Below, in pieces: positions 18,408 through 26,744 of a stretch of 64,000 nucleotides of DNA. The stretch's first letter is position 1; each line of letters opens with the position of its first letter. Source of the DNA: Hymenobacter lucidus (GTDB taxonomy: Bacteria > Bacteroidota > Bacteroidia > Cytophagales > Hymenobacteraceae); NCBI RefSeq assembly GCF_020447265.1, contig NZ_JAJADR010000002.1, positions 372,001 to 436,000 of the forward strand. The letters are read 5' to 3'. The position numbers and the translations under genes were made by a program. The notes under the pieces are model-generated. The model made no database searches. It was given only the letters and a program-made list of their open reading frames with translations, and was not told the origin of the DNA.

Positions 18408-19283
18408 GTGGTTATTCTCGTGAAACGCACCGGGCAGCTAGGCAACCGCCTGTTTCTGTTTGCCCACTTTCTGGCCAATGCGGCAGAGTATGGCTACGAG
18501 CTGGCCAACCCGAGCTTTGGCGGCTACGCCCCGTTTTTCGAAGCCACGGCCACCGGCAACTTCGGTGGCCTGCCCGTGCGGCTGCACGCCTTCCGCCAGC
18601 CCCGCCTCGACCGGATGCTGGACCTGGTGCAGCACCCGCGCGCTTTTGGCCTGCTGCAAAGCGCCAGCCGCCTGCTGCCCCGCCGCCCCGCCCTGCTCAC
18701 CGACCAGCCCGGCCAAGACTACGACCTCAACCAACCCGCTTACCTCGACGCCGCCCGGCGCGGGCTAGTGCTGGCCCACGGCTGGCAGTTTCGGGATAAG
18801 CGCAACTTTTCGCGCCACGGGGCGCTGCTACGGCAGCTTTTTGCGCCTATTGCGCCCCACCGCACGGCCGTAGCCACGCTGCTTGGCCACCTGCGCCAGT
18901 CGGCCGAGGTGGTGGTAGGCGTGCACATCCGGCGCGGCGACTATGCTACCTATAATAACGGCGCGTATTTCTACGACAATGCCACTTACGCCCGGGCTAT
19001 GCGGGCCCTGAAAGAGCAGCTGCCCGCCCAGCAGCAGGTGGTATTTCTGCTGTGTTCCAACGAGGAGCTGAACCTGGCCGACTTTACCGGCCTGCAAGTG
19101 CAGCCGGCCACCGGCCACTTCGTGGAAGACCTCTACGCCCTGGCCGCCTGCGACTACGTGCTGGGCCCGCCCAGCTCCTACTCCATGTGGGCCTCCTTCT
19201 ACGGCCAGGTGCCGCTGCTCCACCTCGAACGGCCGGAGCAGGCAGTAGCCTTGCACGACTTTCAGGTTTTTCTGGATCAGTAA
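18408..19283 (+). CDS. GT11-like alpha-1,2-fucosyltransferase
   Basis: 291 residues starting at GTG 18408 (VILVKRTGQLGNRLFLFAH), the usual GT11 N-terminus with the G-Q-L-G-N pattern. The donor-binding motif VGVHIRRGDY is present, then LCSNEE and the C-terminal ACDYVLGPPSSYSMWAS segment. The enzyme should transfer L-fucose from GDP-fucose. The window also encodes the two enzymes that make GDP-L-fucose from GDP-mannose (24506-26706), which fits this assignment. The preceding 155-bp gap shows no clear element. Confidence 0.8.
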   Translation: MVILVKRTGQLGNRLFLFAHFLANAAEYGYELANPSFGGYAPFFEATATGNFGGLPVRLHAFRQPRLDRMLDLVQHPRAFGLLQSASRLLPRRPALLTDQPGQDYDLNQPAYLDAARRGLVLAHGWQFRDKRNFSRHGALLRQLFAPIAPHRTAVATLLGHLRQSAEVVVGVHIRRGDYATYNNGAYFYDNATYARAMRALKEQLPAQQQVVFLLCSNEELNLADFTGLQVQPATGHFVEDLYALAACDYVLGPPSSYSMWASFYGQVPLLHLERPEQAVALHDFQVFLDQ

Positions 19284-19299
19284 TCAGCCCCACCCCGCT

Positions 19300-20499
19300 A
19301 TGGTTTCACTTCTGTCCCTGCGCGTGGGCTGGCTGCTTAGCGGCACCTGCCTGCTATTTCCCGGCTCCCAGCTCACCGCCCCCACCGAAGTCGGCACGCT
19401 GGTCATTCGTCAGGGTGGTGTGTATACCGGCACCTACCGCAGCACCGATTCGGCCGTGCCCTGCATCCGCATCATGACCAATGAGCCCGTGACGCTGCGG
19501 GGCTGCCAGCTAAGCGGGGCCGGCAACTTGATAGACGTGCCCAACGGCGGCGCCGACCTGACCGTGGAGCACTGCACCGGGCAGGGCCTGCGCCCCAGCC
19601 GCGACCAGACCAGCCGGGGCCACTTCATTGAAATCAACTCGGCCCGCAACCTGCGCCTGGAAAACAACCTGCTGATTCAAACCACCGGCATTGCCGTGTA
19701 CCAGTGGAGCGGCGACGGCTCGGCCAACCAGACACTGAAAATTCTGCGCAACAAGGTGCGCAACATCGACAGCCGCTACCGGGACGGCGGCGGCACCACG
19801 GCTTCCTGCATCTCGCTCAACCAGGTGCACGGCGTGGGCAACATCGAAATTGCCTGGAACCAGGTGATTAACGAGCCCAACAACTCGCTGGTAGAGGACA
19901 ACATCAACATCTACGACTCGTCCGGCACTGCCGAAAGCCCCATCCGGGTGCACGACAACTACATTCAGGGCGCGTACCCATTCCCGGCAACAGCCGCCAA
20001 ATTCACTGGCACGGGTATGATAACCGACGGCACCAACACCTCGGAGCTGGCTGCCACGGGCTATATTGAGGCCACGAACAACCAGTTTGTGTCCACGTGC
20101 AACTCGGCCATGAACATCGCCGGTGGCCACCACGTGCGCTACACCAACAACCGCATGGTCACCAGCGGCCTGTTGCCCAACGGCCAGAAGCTCAACGCTA
20201 CCTACTGCGGCATCGCCATCTTCAACTTCTACCAGCAGGCCGTCTTCGGCAACCACGTGGTCGACAACAACACCATGGGCATGGTCAAGTGGGGCGCCAA
20301 CAACCCCTACCCCGACCGCAACGACAACGGCGACTACGGCTACCAGATCCACACCAACACCCAGCACCTGCCCAACCCCATCACCCTGCAGACTGAGCAG
20401 GCCGAGTGGACCCGCTGGAATGCCAAACTGGAGAAGCAGCACATCCGGCTAGGGCCAGATGCGGAGGCTGCCCTAGCCATTACCCAGTCAAAGCCCTGA
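19300..20499 (+). CDS. Right-handed parallel beta-helix protein
   Basis: 399 residues. A hydrophobic N-terminus (~residues 8-25) looks like a signal peptide. The rest is Asn- and Gly-rich repeating short strands, typical of pectate-lyase-like beta-helices. The closest relative in sight is the N-terminal ~400 residues of the protein at 21159, but this copy lacks Ig, malectin and T9SS sorting domains. Positions 20071-20390 are identical base for base to 21981-22300, while flanking parts of the two genes have clearly diverged. A role in trimming or modifying the polysaccharide is inferred from position only. Confidence 0.8.
   Translation: MVSLLSLRVGWLLSGTCLLFPGSQLTAPTEVGTLVIRQGGVYTGTYRSTDSAVPCIRIMTNEPVTLRGCQLSGAGNLIDVPNGGADLTVEHCTGQGLRPSRDQTSRGHFIEINSARNLRLENNLLIQTTGIAVYQWSGDGSANQTLKILRNKVRNIDSRYRDGGGTTASCISLNQVHGVGNIEIAWNQVINEPNNSLVEDNINIYDSSGTAESPIRVHDNYIQGAYPFPATAAKFTGTGMITDGTNTSELAATGYIEATNNQFVSTCNSAMNIAGGHHVRYTNNRMVTSGLLPNGQKLNATYCGIAIFNFYQQAVFGNHVVDNNTMGMVKWGANNPYPDRNDNGDYGYQIHTNTQHLPNPITLQTEQAEWTRWNAKLEKQHIRLGPDAEAALAITQSKP
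20071..20390 (+). repeat. 320-bp perfect direct repeat, copy 1
   Basis: Every base from 20071 to 20390 matches 21981-22300 at a constant offset of 1910. Just outside the block the two genes differ at many positions, including synonymous ones. The block lies inside the beta-helix coding sequence in the same frame in both genes, which points to recent gene conversion or purged divergence. Confidence 0.95.
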
Positions 20500-20544
20500 T
20501 TTGTAGCCGCTCCCGACTGGCTGCAACAGGAAGTTAAGCCGCAA

Positions 20545-20577
20545 TAAAAAAAAGCACCCCTACCGGGTGCTTTTTTT
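20545..20577. terminator. Bidirectional rho-independent terminator
   Basis: Stem aaagcaccc/gggtgcttt with loop ctacc is preceded by a run of A and followed by seven T. It ends the first exopolysaccharide transcription unit, 46 bp after the beta-helix stop. Confidence 0.9.
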
Positions 20578-21158
20578 ATTGCCCTGACAGCCATTCAACT
20601 AGCCTTAAAACCGCGCAAGCCGCCTATATAGGCAAAGTACAGTATAGTTAATTAAAGAACATCTTATTTAAGTACAATATACATTATTATGACATGCGTC
20701 TTGCATAACAAATGATTTTTATACATTTGCATTGAACCTCGATATCGGATTTAGGACTATTACAAGTCTTCAACCGATTAACTTTTTGCAAAGTGCTCTT
20801 TACAGCCTCTTACAAGGCGTTTTAGATTGTACCGAAAAAAGAGTTGAACTGCGGCACTTAAGAGAAGCACCGCTAGATGATGTTGGTCTTGTGAAGTTGA
20901 TAAAAGCTCTTAAATATGCTTATTAGGGCCTTTGCCTTCTCTTTTTATCTCCGGCGATACGCGTGGTCGGAAAGTAAAGGAGTAGGTGAAGCCAGGTGCC
21001 AAAGGCGTGACATACGCCAGAATCGCCCGAGAAAGCGCGCTGGAAAGCTCCACAAGGCAATTGTAAAAAAACAATTACGGCAAATGAAACAATTTGTTCT
21101 TATGCCGGGTTTTTCACAGCATCCCTATATAGGGTTTACCATTTAAAGAACACACAGA
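20578..21158. other. AT-rich leader region without a convincing gene
   Basis: About 580 bp, clearly more AT-rich than its surroundings. It contains palindromes gcctatataggc (20622-20633) and ccctatataggg (21123-21134), small hairpins ggcgt/acgcc (21003-21018) and aattgt/acaatt (21059-21076), and a promoter-like pair at 20701-20729. Two short open frames (20732-20926 and 20916-21146) show no recognisable family and unlikely composition. The region probably carries the promoter and a long 5' untranslated leader for the 1014-residue gene. Confidence 0.5.
20700..20729 (+). promoter_or_regulatory. Candidate Bacteroidetes-type promoter
   Basis: cTTG at 20700-20703, an 18-nt spacer and TACATTTG at 20722-20729, a full match to the TAnnTTTG -7 box. 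Initiation near 20735 would give a leader of about 420 nt before the ATG at 21159. Confidence 0.5.
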
Positions 21159-24100
21159 ATGCAAAACACCTCTGGATCCAAGTTCCTCTTCAACCGGAAC
21201 GCCTCCTCTGGTACACACTTTCTGCCCCTGTTGGCGCTCGTGCTGTTGGTCTCATCTTTTTTTCCCGCGTCACTCCGGGCTCAGGGCCAAGCGCCCAATG
21301 TGACGTACTCCGGTCCGATTACTATCACCCAGGGTGGTACCTACACCGGCAACTACCGCAGCACTGATTCGCGGGTACCCTGTATCTCCATTCAGACGAC
21401 TCAGCCGGTAATCATTGAGAACTGCATTCTGGCCGGTGCCGGCGACCTGATTCTCGGCAATTCCGGCGGCTACAATGTGATTGTGCGCAACAACCGTGGC
21501 TACGGCTTGCAGCAAAGCATCGACAACGAGCGGCACGGCCGCTTCCTCGAAATTAACTCGGCCAAGTCGGTTACTATCGAGAATAACTACTTCGAACATA
21601 CGACCGGCATCGCCATCTACCAGTGGAGCGGCGACGGCTCGGCAGCCCAGACGCTGAAAGTGCGTCGGAATATAGCCAAGAACATCGACGGCCGCTACCG
21701 CAACGGCGGCGGCACATTTTGCAACTTTCTGAGCGCCAACCAGGTAAAAAACCTGGGCAACGTGGAAGTAGCCTGGAACCAAGTAGTAAACGAGCCGAAT
21801 AACTCGTTGGTAGAGGACAACATTAACTTCTACAACTCGGGTGGGGTAGCCAGCAGCCCCATGAACGTGCACGACAACTACGTGCAGGGCGCCTACCCCT
21901 ACCCCGCTACCGGCAACGCCTTCACTGGCACAGGCATGATCATCGACGGCACCGGCGACTCGCAGCAGGGCTACCTCGATGCCACGAACAACCAGTTTGT
22001 GTCCACGTGCAACTCGGCCATGAACATCGCCGGTGGCCACCACGTGCGCTACACCAACAACCGCATGGTCACCAGCGGCCTGTTGCCCAACGGCCAGAAG
22101 CTCAACGCTACCTACTGCGGCATCGCCATCTTCAACTTCTACCAGCAGGCCGTCTTCGGCAACCACGTGGTCGACAACAACACCATGGGCATGGTCAAGT
22201 GGGGCGCCAACAACCCCTACCCCGACCGCAACGACAACGGCGACTACGGCTACCAGATCCACACCAACACCCAGCACCTGCCCAACCCCATCACCCTGCA
22301 AACCGAACAGGCCGAGTGGTCCCGCTGGGTGAGCAAGCTCCAGCAGAACGGCATCACCATCGGTACTGGCCCGAACACCAACGGCGGTGGGGGCGGCACT
22401 CCTCCGAACGTAGCACCCACGGTAAGCCTGACCTCGCCCGGCAATTCGAGCGTAACGACCGGCACCGTGCTGAACCTAGCCGCTACGGCTGCTGACGCCG
22501 ATGGCTCAGTTGCTAAAGTGGAATTCTTCAACGGCGCTACCAAGCTCGGCGAAGACACCTCGGCTCCTTACCAGCTCAGCTACACGGCCGCCACGGCCGG
22601 CACCCTGACCCTAACGGCCCGTGCTACCGACAACGCCGGGGCCACCACCAACTCGGGCTCGGCTACGGTAACCGTAACCGGCGTAGTACAGCCGCCCGTA
22701 GCTGGCTCCTTCTATAAGGGTATCAACATCAACGGCAGCGCCATCAGCCTCGACGGCAACGCCTGGCAGGCCAGCAGCGGTGCCGCCGGCGTTCAGATCA
22801 TCGGTACGCCCTTCGCCAACCAGAACATTACGCTGACGCCCGCTACCGACGCTACCCGCGCCGCCATGATCCGGTCGTCGGTGTACGGCAACACGACGGG
22901 AGCTGCCATTGCAGTTCCGAATGGCACGTACCAGGTATACTTCTACCTGTGGGAAGACAACAGCCCCGAAACGTTCAACATCCTGGTAGAAGGCCAGACA
23001 GTGCGCTCAGCTTACAACAGCGGCTCGGCTGGCAAGTGGGAGAAAGTAGGTCCGTTCACGGCCAACGTTACTGACGGCACCCTGAACGCCTCGACTTCGG
23101 GCGGCTACGCCAACCTTTCGGGTATCGAAGTATGGGCTGGCAACGCTACCCCGACCAACGTGGCTCCAACCGTGAGCCTGACCGCACCCGGCAACTCGAG
23201 CGTAACGACCGGCACCGTATTGAACCTGGCGGCTACGGCTGCTGACGCCGATGGCACGGTAACGAAAGTAGAGTTCTTCAACGGCGCTACCAAGCTCGGC
23301 GAGGACACCTCGGCCCCGTACCAGCTCAGCTACACGGCCGCTACGGCTGGCACCCTGACCCTAACGGCTCGTGCTACCGACAACGCCGGGGCTACCACCA
23401 ACTCTGGTGCTGCTACCGTAACGGTGAATGCCGTAGTGGTGAACCCCACGGCCACTTTCTTCCGCGCTATCAACATCAACGGCCCGGCCGTAACGCTCGA
23501 CGGCAACGCCTGGCAGGCCAGCAGCGGCGCCGCTGGAGTACAGGTTATCGGTACGCCTTTCGCCAACCAGAACGTGACGCTGAACCCGGCCACCGACGCT
23601 ACCCGCGCCAGCATGATTCGCTCGGCAGTGTACGGCAACACGACCGGCCTGAACATGGGCAACGTGCCCAACGGTACGTATAACGTGTATCTCTACGTGT
23701 GGGAAGACAACAGCCCCGAGACGTTTAACATCATCGTAGAAGGCCAGACGGTGCGCTCGGGCTACAATAGCGGCTCGGCTGGCAAGTGGGAGAAAGTAGG
23801 TCCGTTCACGGCCAACGTTACTGACGGCACCCTGAACGTATCGACTTCGGGCGGCTACGCCAACCTTTCGGCCGTAGAAGTGTGGAAACAGAGCACCGGC
23901 ACGGCTACCTCGATTCAGTCGCGCCAGAACCTGACGCCTTCTTCGTCGCTGATTGGCAGCGTAACGGCGTATCCTTCGCCCATGACCAACGAGCTGAGCA
24001 TTGAGCTGAACGCCGCCCAAACCGAGACGATGCGCGTAGCCATCCTCAACCAGAGCGGCGCCGTAATGCAGAACTCGGCCATTGCTTTCGAGAAAGGTGT

Positions 24101-24203
24101 TTCGACCGAGAAGCTCAACGTAAGCAGCCTGCCCGCCGGCAACTACTTCCTGCGCTTCACCGAAGGTTCCCTGACGGGTAAAAGCATCCAGGTCAGCAAG
24201 TAA
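21159..24203 (+). CDS. T9SS-exported beta-helix protein with two Ig-malectin modules
   Basis: 1014 residues. A signal peptide ends near ASLRAQG (~residue 43). A parallel beta-helix follows (~45-400), then a Gly-rich linker (~405-412), an Ig-like domain (~415-507), a malectin-type carbohydrate-binding domain (~517-658), a second Ig (~665-760) and a second malectin (~765-910). The last ~80 residues form a T9SS type A sorting domain (YPSPMTNELSIEL to the end). The protein should cross the outer membrane by the Por system and be anchored at or released from the surface. Its position in the exopolysaccharide locus suggests it binds or cuts the polymer. Catalytic residues were not identified. Confidence 0.88.
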   Translation: MQNTSGSKFLFNRNASSGTHFLPLLALVLLVSSFFPASLRAQGQAPNVTYSGPITITQGGTYTGNYRSTDSRVPCISIQTTQPVIIENCILAGAGDLILGNSGGYNVIVRNNRGYGLQQSIDNERHGRFLEINSAKSVTIENNYFEHTTGIAIYQWSGDGSAAQTLKVRRNIAKNIDGRYRNGGGTFCNFLSANQVKNLGNVEVAWNQVVNEPNNSLVEDNINFYNSGGVASSPMNVHDNYVQGAYPYPATGNAFTGTGMIIDGTGDSQQGYLDATNNQFVSTCNSAMNIAGGHHVRYTNNRMVTSGLLPNGQKLNATYCGIAIFNFYQQAVFGNHVVDNNTMGMVKWGANNPYPDRNDNGDYGYQIHTNTQHLPNPITLQTEQAEWSRWVSKLQQNGITIGTGPNTNGGGGGTPPNVAPTVSLTSPGNSSVTTGTVLNLAATAADADGSVAKVEFFNGATKLGEDTSAPYQLSYTAATAGTLTLTARATDNAGATTNSGSATVTVTGVVQPPVAGSFYKGININGSAISLDGNAWQASSGAAGVQIIGTPFANQNITLTPATDATRAAMIRSSVYGNTTGAAIAVPNGTYQVYFYLWEDNSPETFNILVEGQTVRSAYNSGSAGKWEKVGPFTANVTDGTLNASTSGGYANLSGIEVWAGNATPTNVAPTVSLTAPGNSSVTTGTVLNLAATAADADGTVTKVEFFNGATKLGEDTSAPYQLSYTAATAGTLTLTARATDNAGATTNSGAATVTVNAVVVNPTATFFRAININGPAVTLDGNAWQASSGAAGVQVIGTPFANQNVTLNPATDATRASMIRSAVYGNTTGLNMGNVPNGTYNVYLYVWEDNSPETFNIIVEGQTVRSGYNSGSAGKWEKVGPFTANVTDGTLNVSTSGGYANLSAVEVWKQSTGTATSIQSRQNLTPSSSLIGSVTAYPSPMTNELSIELNAAQTETMRVAILNQSGAVMQNSAIAFEKGVSTEKLNVSSLPAGNYFLRFTEGSLTGKSIQVSK
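21981..22300 (+). repeat. 320-bp perfect direct repeat, copy 2
   Basis: This block is identical to 20071-20390. It falls at the C-terminal end of the beta-helix domain of the 1014-residue protein, just before its linker. Confidence 0.95.
22405..23890 (+). repeat. Intragenic tandem duplication of an Ig-malectin module
   Basis: Two consecutive units, about 22405-23150 and 23152-23890, each encode one Ig-like and one malectin-like domain. Long stretches agree at DNA level, for example around caacggcgctaccaagctcg and ctcggctggcaagtgggaga. Differences are mostly third-position changes plus a small length change in the malectin part. The module was duplicated within the gene. Confidence 0.85.
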
Positions 24204-24237
24204 CGTTCGGCCTTAGAGCCAAATCGTATCCTAGTCG

Positions 24238-24269
24238 AAAGCCTGATCCTCTCTGAGGGTCAGGCTTTT
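24238..24269 (+). terminator. Rho-independent terminator
   Basis: Stem aaagcctgatcctc/gagggtcaggcttt with one G-U-type mismatch and a short loop, followed by T residues. It lies 35 bp after the stop of the 1014-residue gene. The rest of the gap to 24505 is AT-rich (24345-24460) and probably holds the gmd promoter, but I could not fix its boxes. Confidence 0.75.
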
Positions 24270-24505
24270 GTCGTTTATGCCCGCTGCTCTGGCACGGCTA
24301 CTGGCAAACCCAAGGCTGCAACAAGAACTTGGTCGAATCGCCTAATTTGACTTTACCGATATTTAAAATAAATATTTTTATCCATGCTATTGCTTTTAAC
24401 ATTTTAAATGCAATAATTTGATACTAAAGTTCTATACGGGCAAAATATAGGGTTGCCCTGAACTGAACTGTTCCCTCTGATTCACCTCGTTATTTTCAGG
24501 TTCGT

Positions 24506-25618
24506 ATGAAGCGCGCACTTATTACCGGAATTACCGGTCAGGATGGTTCTTACCTGGCCGAGCTGCTCTTAAGCAAAGGATACGAAGTCCACGGCATCAA
24601 ACGCCGCTCGTCGCTGTTCAACACCGACCGGATTGACCACCTCTACCAGGATCCGCACGAAGCCAACGTGCGGTTTAAGCTCCACTACGGCGACCTGGCC
24701 GATGCCACCAACCTGATCCGCATCGTGCAGGAAGTGCAGCCCGACGAGATTTACAACCTCGGGGCCATGTCGCACGTGAAAGTATCGTTCGACACGCCCG
24801 AGTACACGGCCGACGTGGACGGGCTGGGCACCTTGCGGCTGCTGGAAGCGGTGCGCATTCTGGGCCTGACGCAGAAAACCCGCATTTACCAGGCTTCCAC
24901 GTCGGAGCTCTACGGGCTGGTGCAGCAGGTACCGCAGTCGGAAGCCACGCCCTTCTATCCCCGCTCGCCCTACGCCGTGGCCAAATTGTATGGCTACTGG
25001 ATTACGGTAAACTACCGCGAAGCCTACGGGATGTATGCCTGCAACGGCATTCTGTTCAACCACGAGTCGCCGATGCGGGGCGAGACTTTCGTGACGCGCA
25101 AAATCACGCGGGGCGTAGCTCGTATCGGCATGAATCTGCAGCAGAAAATATACCTGGGCAACCTGGACGCCCGCCGCGACTGGGGCCACGCCCGCGACTA
25201 CGTGGAAGCCATGTGGCGCATGCTGCAGCAGGAGGAAGCCCGCGACTATGTTATTGCCACCGGCGTGACAACCACCGTGCGCGACTTCGTGCTGCTGGCG
25301 TTTGCCGAGCTAGGCATCGAGCTGAATTTCGTGGGCGAGGGTGTAAACGAAGTGGGCTACGTGGCGGCCTGCACCAACCCCGACTACCAGGTACCGACCG
25401 GCCAGGTAGTGGTAGCCGTGGACCCCGCCTATTTCCGGCCTACGGAAGTAGAATTACTGATTGGCGACCCGACCCGCGCCAAAACCGAGCTGGGCTGGGA
25501 GCCGCAGTACGACCTGCCGGCCCTCGTCCGGGACATGGTGCAGGCCGATGTGCAGCTCTTCCGCCGCGACACCGTGCTGCTCGAAGCCGGCCACCAGGTG
25601 ATGTACCATGATGAATAA
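24506..25618 (+). CDS. gmd: GDP-mannose 4,6-dehydratase
   Basis: A 370-residue extended SDR enzyme that converts GDP-D-mannose to GDP-4-keto-6-deoxymannose, the first step to GDP-L-fucose. The NAD(P)-binding motif [16 protein letters not shown] is followed by HGIKRRSS and the catalytic Ser/Glu and Tyr-x3-Lys in STSELYG and [29 protein letters not shown] is diagnostic of Gmd. Length is normal. It is paired with fcl 128 bp downstream. Confidence 0.96.
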   Translation: MKRALITGITGQDGSYLAELLLSKGYEVHGIKRRSSLFNTDRIDHLYQDPHEANVRFKLHYGDLADATNLIRIVQEVQPDEIYNLGAMSHVKVSFDTPEYTADVDGLGTLRLLEAVRILGLTQKTRIYQASTSELYGLVQQVPQSEATPFYPRSPYAVAKLYGYWITVNYREAYGMYACNGILFNHESPMRGETFVTRKITRGVARIGMNLQQKIYLGNLDARRDWGHARDYVEAMWRMLQQEEARDYVIATGVTTTVRDFVLLAFAELGIELNFVGEGVNEVGYVAACTNPDYQVPTGQVVVAVDPAYFRPTEVELLIGDPTRAKTELGWEPQYDLPALVRDMVQADVQLFRRDTVLLEAGHQVMYHDE

Positions 25619-25730
25619 GTGAAGTGGTGAAGTGATGAAATGGTGAGTTGTTCTACTAGCGCAAGCCGTGCAGATCAAACGACAACTCACAATCTCGCCA
25701 CTTCCCAAATCCACAAATTCACCACTTCAC
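25619..25730. repeat. Imperfect inverted repeat between gmd and fcl
   Basis: The left arm (25619-25651) begins gtgaagtggtgaagtgatg and ends gtgagttgt. The right arm (25682-25730) starts acaactcac and ends ttcaccacttcac, its reverse complement with an insertion. The element fills nearly the whole gap between the two genes and leaves only a few bases before the fcl start. No coding sequence is seen. Confidence 0.7.
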
Positions 25731-25746
25731 AAATTCACCTTTTGCA

Positions 25747-26706
25747 ATGGATAAACACGCTAAAATATATGTAGCCGGCCATCGGGGGATGGTTGGGGCG
25801 GCCCTGGTGCGTCGTTTGCGCCGGGCTGGGTATAGTAATCTGGTGGTGCGCACGTCGGCCGAGCTGGACCTGCGCGACCAGGCCGCGGTGGCCGGCTTCT
25901 TTGCCGACGAGCAGCCAGAATATGTGCTGCTGGCCGCGGCCAAAGTGGGCGGCATTCACGCCAACAACACCTACCGCGCCGATTTTCTGTATGACAACAT
26001 GATGATTCAGAACAACGTGCTGCACCAGAGCCAGGTGCACGGGGTTCGGAAGCTGCTGTTTTTGGGCTCGTCGTGCATCTACCCCAAGCTGGCCCCGCAG
26101 CCCATTCGGGAAGAATACCTGCTGACTGGGGCTCTGGAGCCCACCAACGAGCCCTACGCCATTGCCAAAATTGCCGGCCTCAAGCTCTGTGAGGCCTACC
26201 GGGCGCAGTACGGCTGCAACTTCATTTCGGTGATGCCTACCAACCTCTACGGCCCCGGCGACAACTACGACCTGGCCAATTCCCACGTGCTGCCGGCCAT
26301 GCTGCGCAAGTTTGGCGAAGCCGCCGAGCAGGGCCTGCCCCGCGTCACGATATGGGGCACGGGCACGCCGCGCCGGGAGTTTCTGCACGTCGACGACCTG
26401 GCCGATGCCTGCCTGCACCTAATGCTGCACTACAACGAGGCGCTACCCCTAAACGTGGGCACCGGCCGCGACATTACCATTCAGGAACTGGCCGAGTTGA
26501 TTGCCGAGCTGACCGGCTATGCCGGCGAAATTATCTACGACTTCTCCCGCCCCGACGGCACTCCCCGCAAGCTACTGGACGTGAGCCGCCTGCACGCGCA
26601 GGGCTGGCAGCACCAGATTGGGCTTACCGAGGGCCTGCGCGCCGTTATTGCCGCCGCCGACTGGCGGCAGGCAGTCCAGTACTCCCCGCTCCAGGCTCTG
26701 GCCTAA
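25747..26706 (+). CDS. fcl: GDP-L-fucose synthase
   Basis: A 319-residue SDR enzyme, the dual epimerase/reductase that turns GDP-4-keto-6-deoxymannose into GDP-L-fucose. It shows [16 protein letters not shown] at the nucleotide-binding site, [12 protein letters not shown] with the catalytic Ser/Cys, [13 protein letters not shown] with Tyr-x3-Lys, and [13 protein letters not shown]. Together with gmd it supplies donor for the GT11-like transferase at 18408. It also starts a run of three GT61 genes. Confidence 0.96.
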   Translation: MDKHAKIYVAGHRGMVGAALVRRLRRAGYSNLVVRTSAELDLRDQAAVAGFFADEQPEYVLLAAAKVGGIHANNTYRADFLYDNMMIQNNVLHQSQVHGVRKLLFLGSSCIYPKLAPQPIREEYLLTGALEPTNEPYAIAKIAGLKLCEAYRAQYGCNFISVMPTNLYGPGDNYDLANSHVLPAMLRKFGEAAEQGLPRVTIWGTGTPRREFLHVDDLADACLHLMLHYNEALPLNVGTGRDITIQELAELIAELTGYAGEIIYDFSRPDGTPRKLLDVSRLHAQGWQHQIGLTEGLRAVIAAADWRQAVQYSPLQALA

Positions 26707-26744
26707 CTCACTCCTACAACCACACATTTGTCGTTCCCACTCTT

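Noticed and set aside
20732..21146. Two short open frames (64 and 76 codons) in the AT-rich leader
   Set aside because: No recognisable family, a TTG start for the first, and atypical composition. They are more likely non-coding leader sequence.
26352..26744. N-terminal extension of the first GT61 gene
   Set aside because: It lies inside fcl in another frame. The paralogs start at the equivalent of the ATG at 26745.
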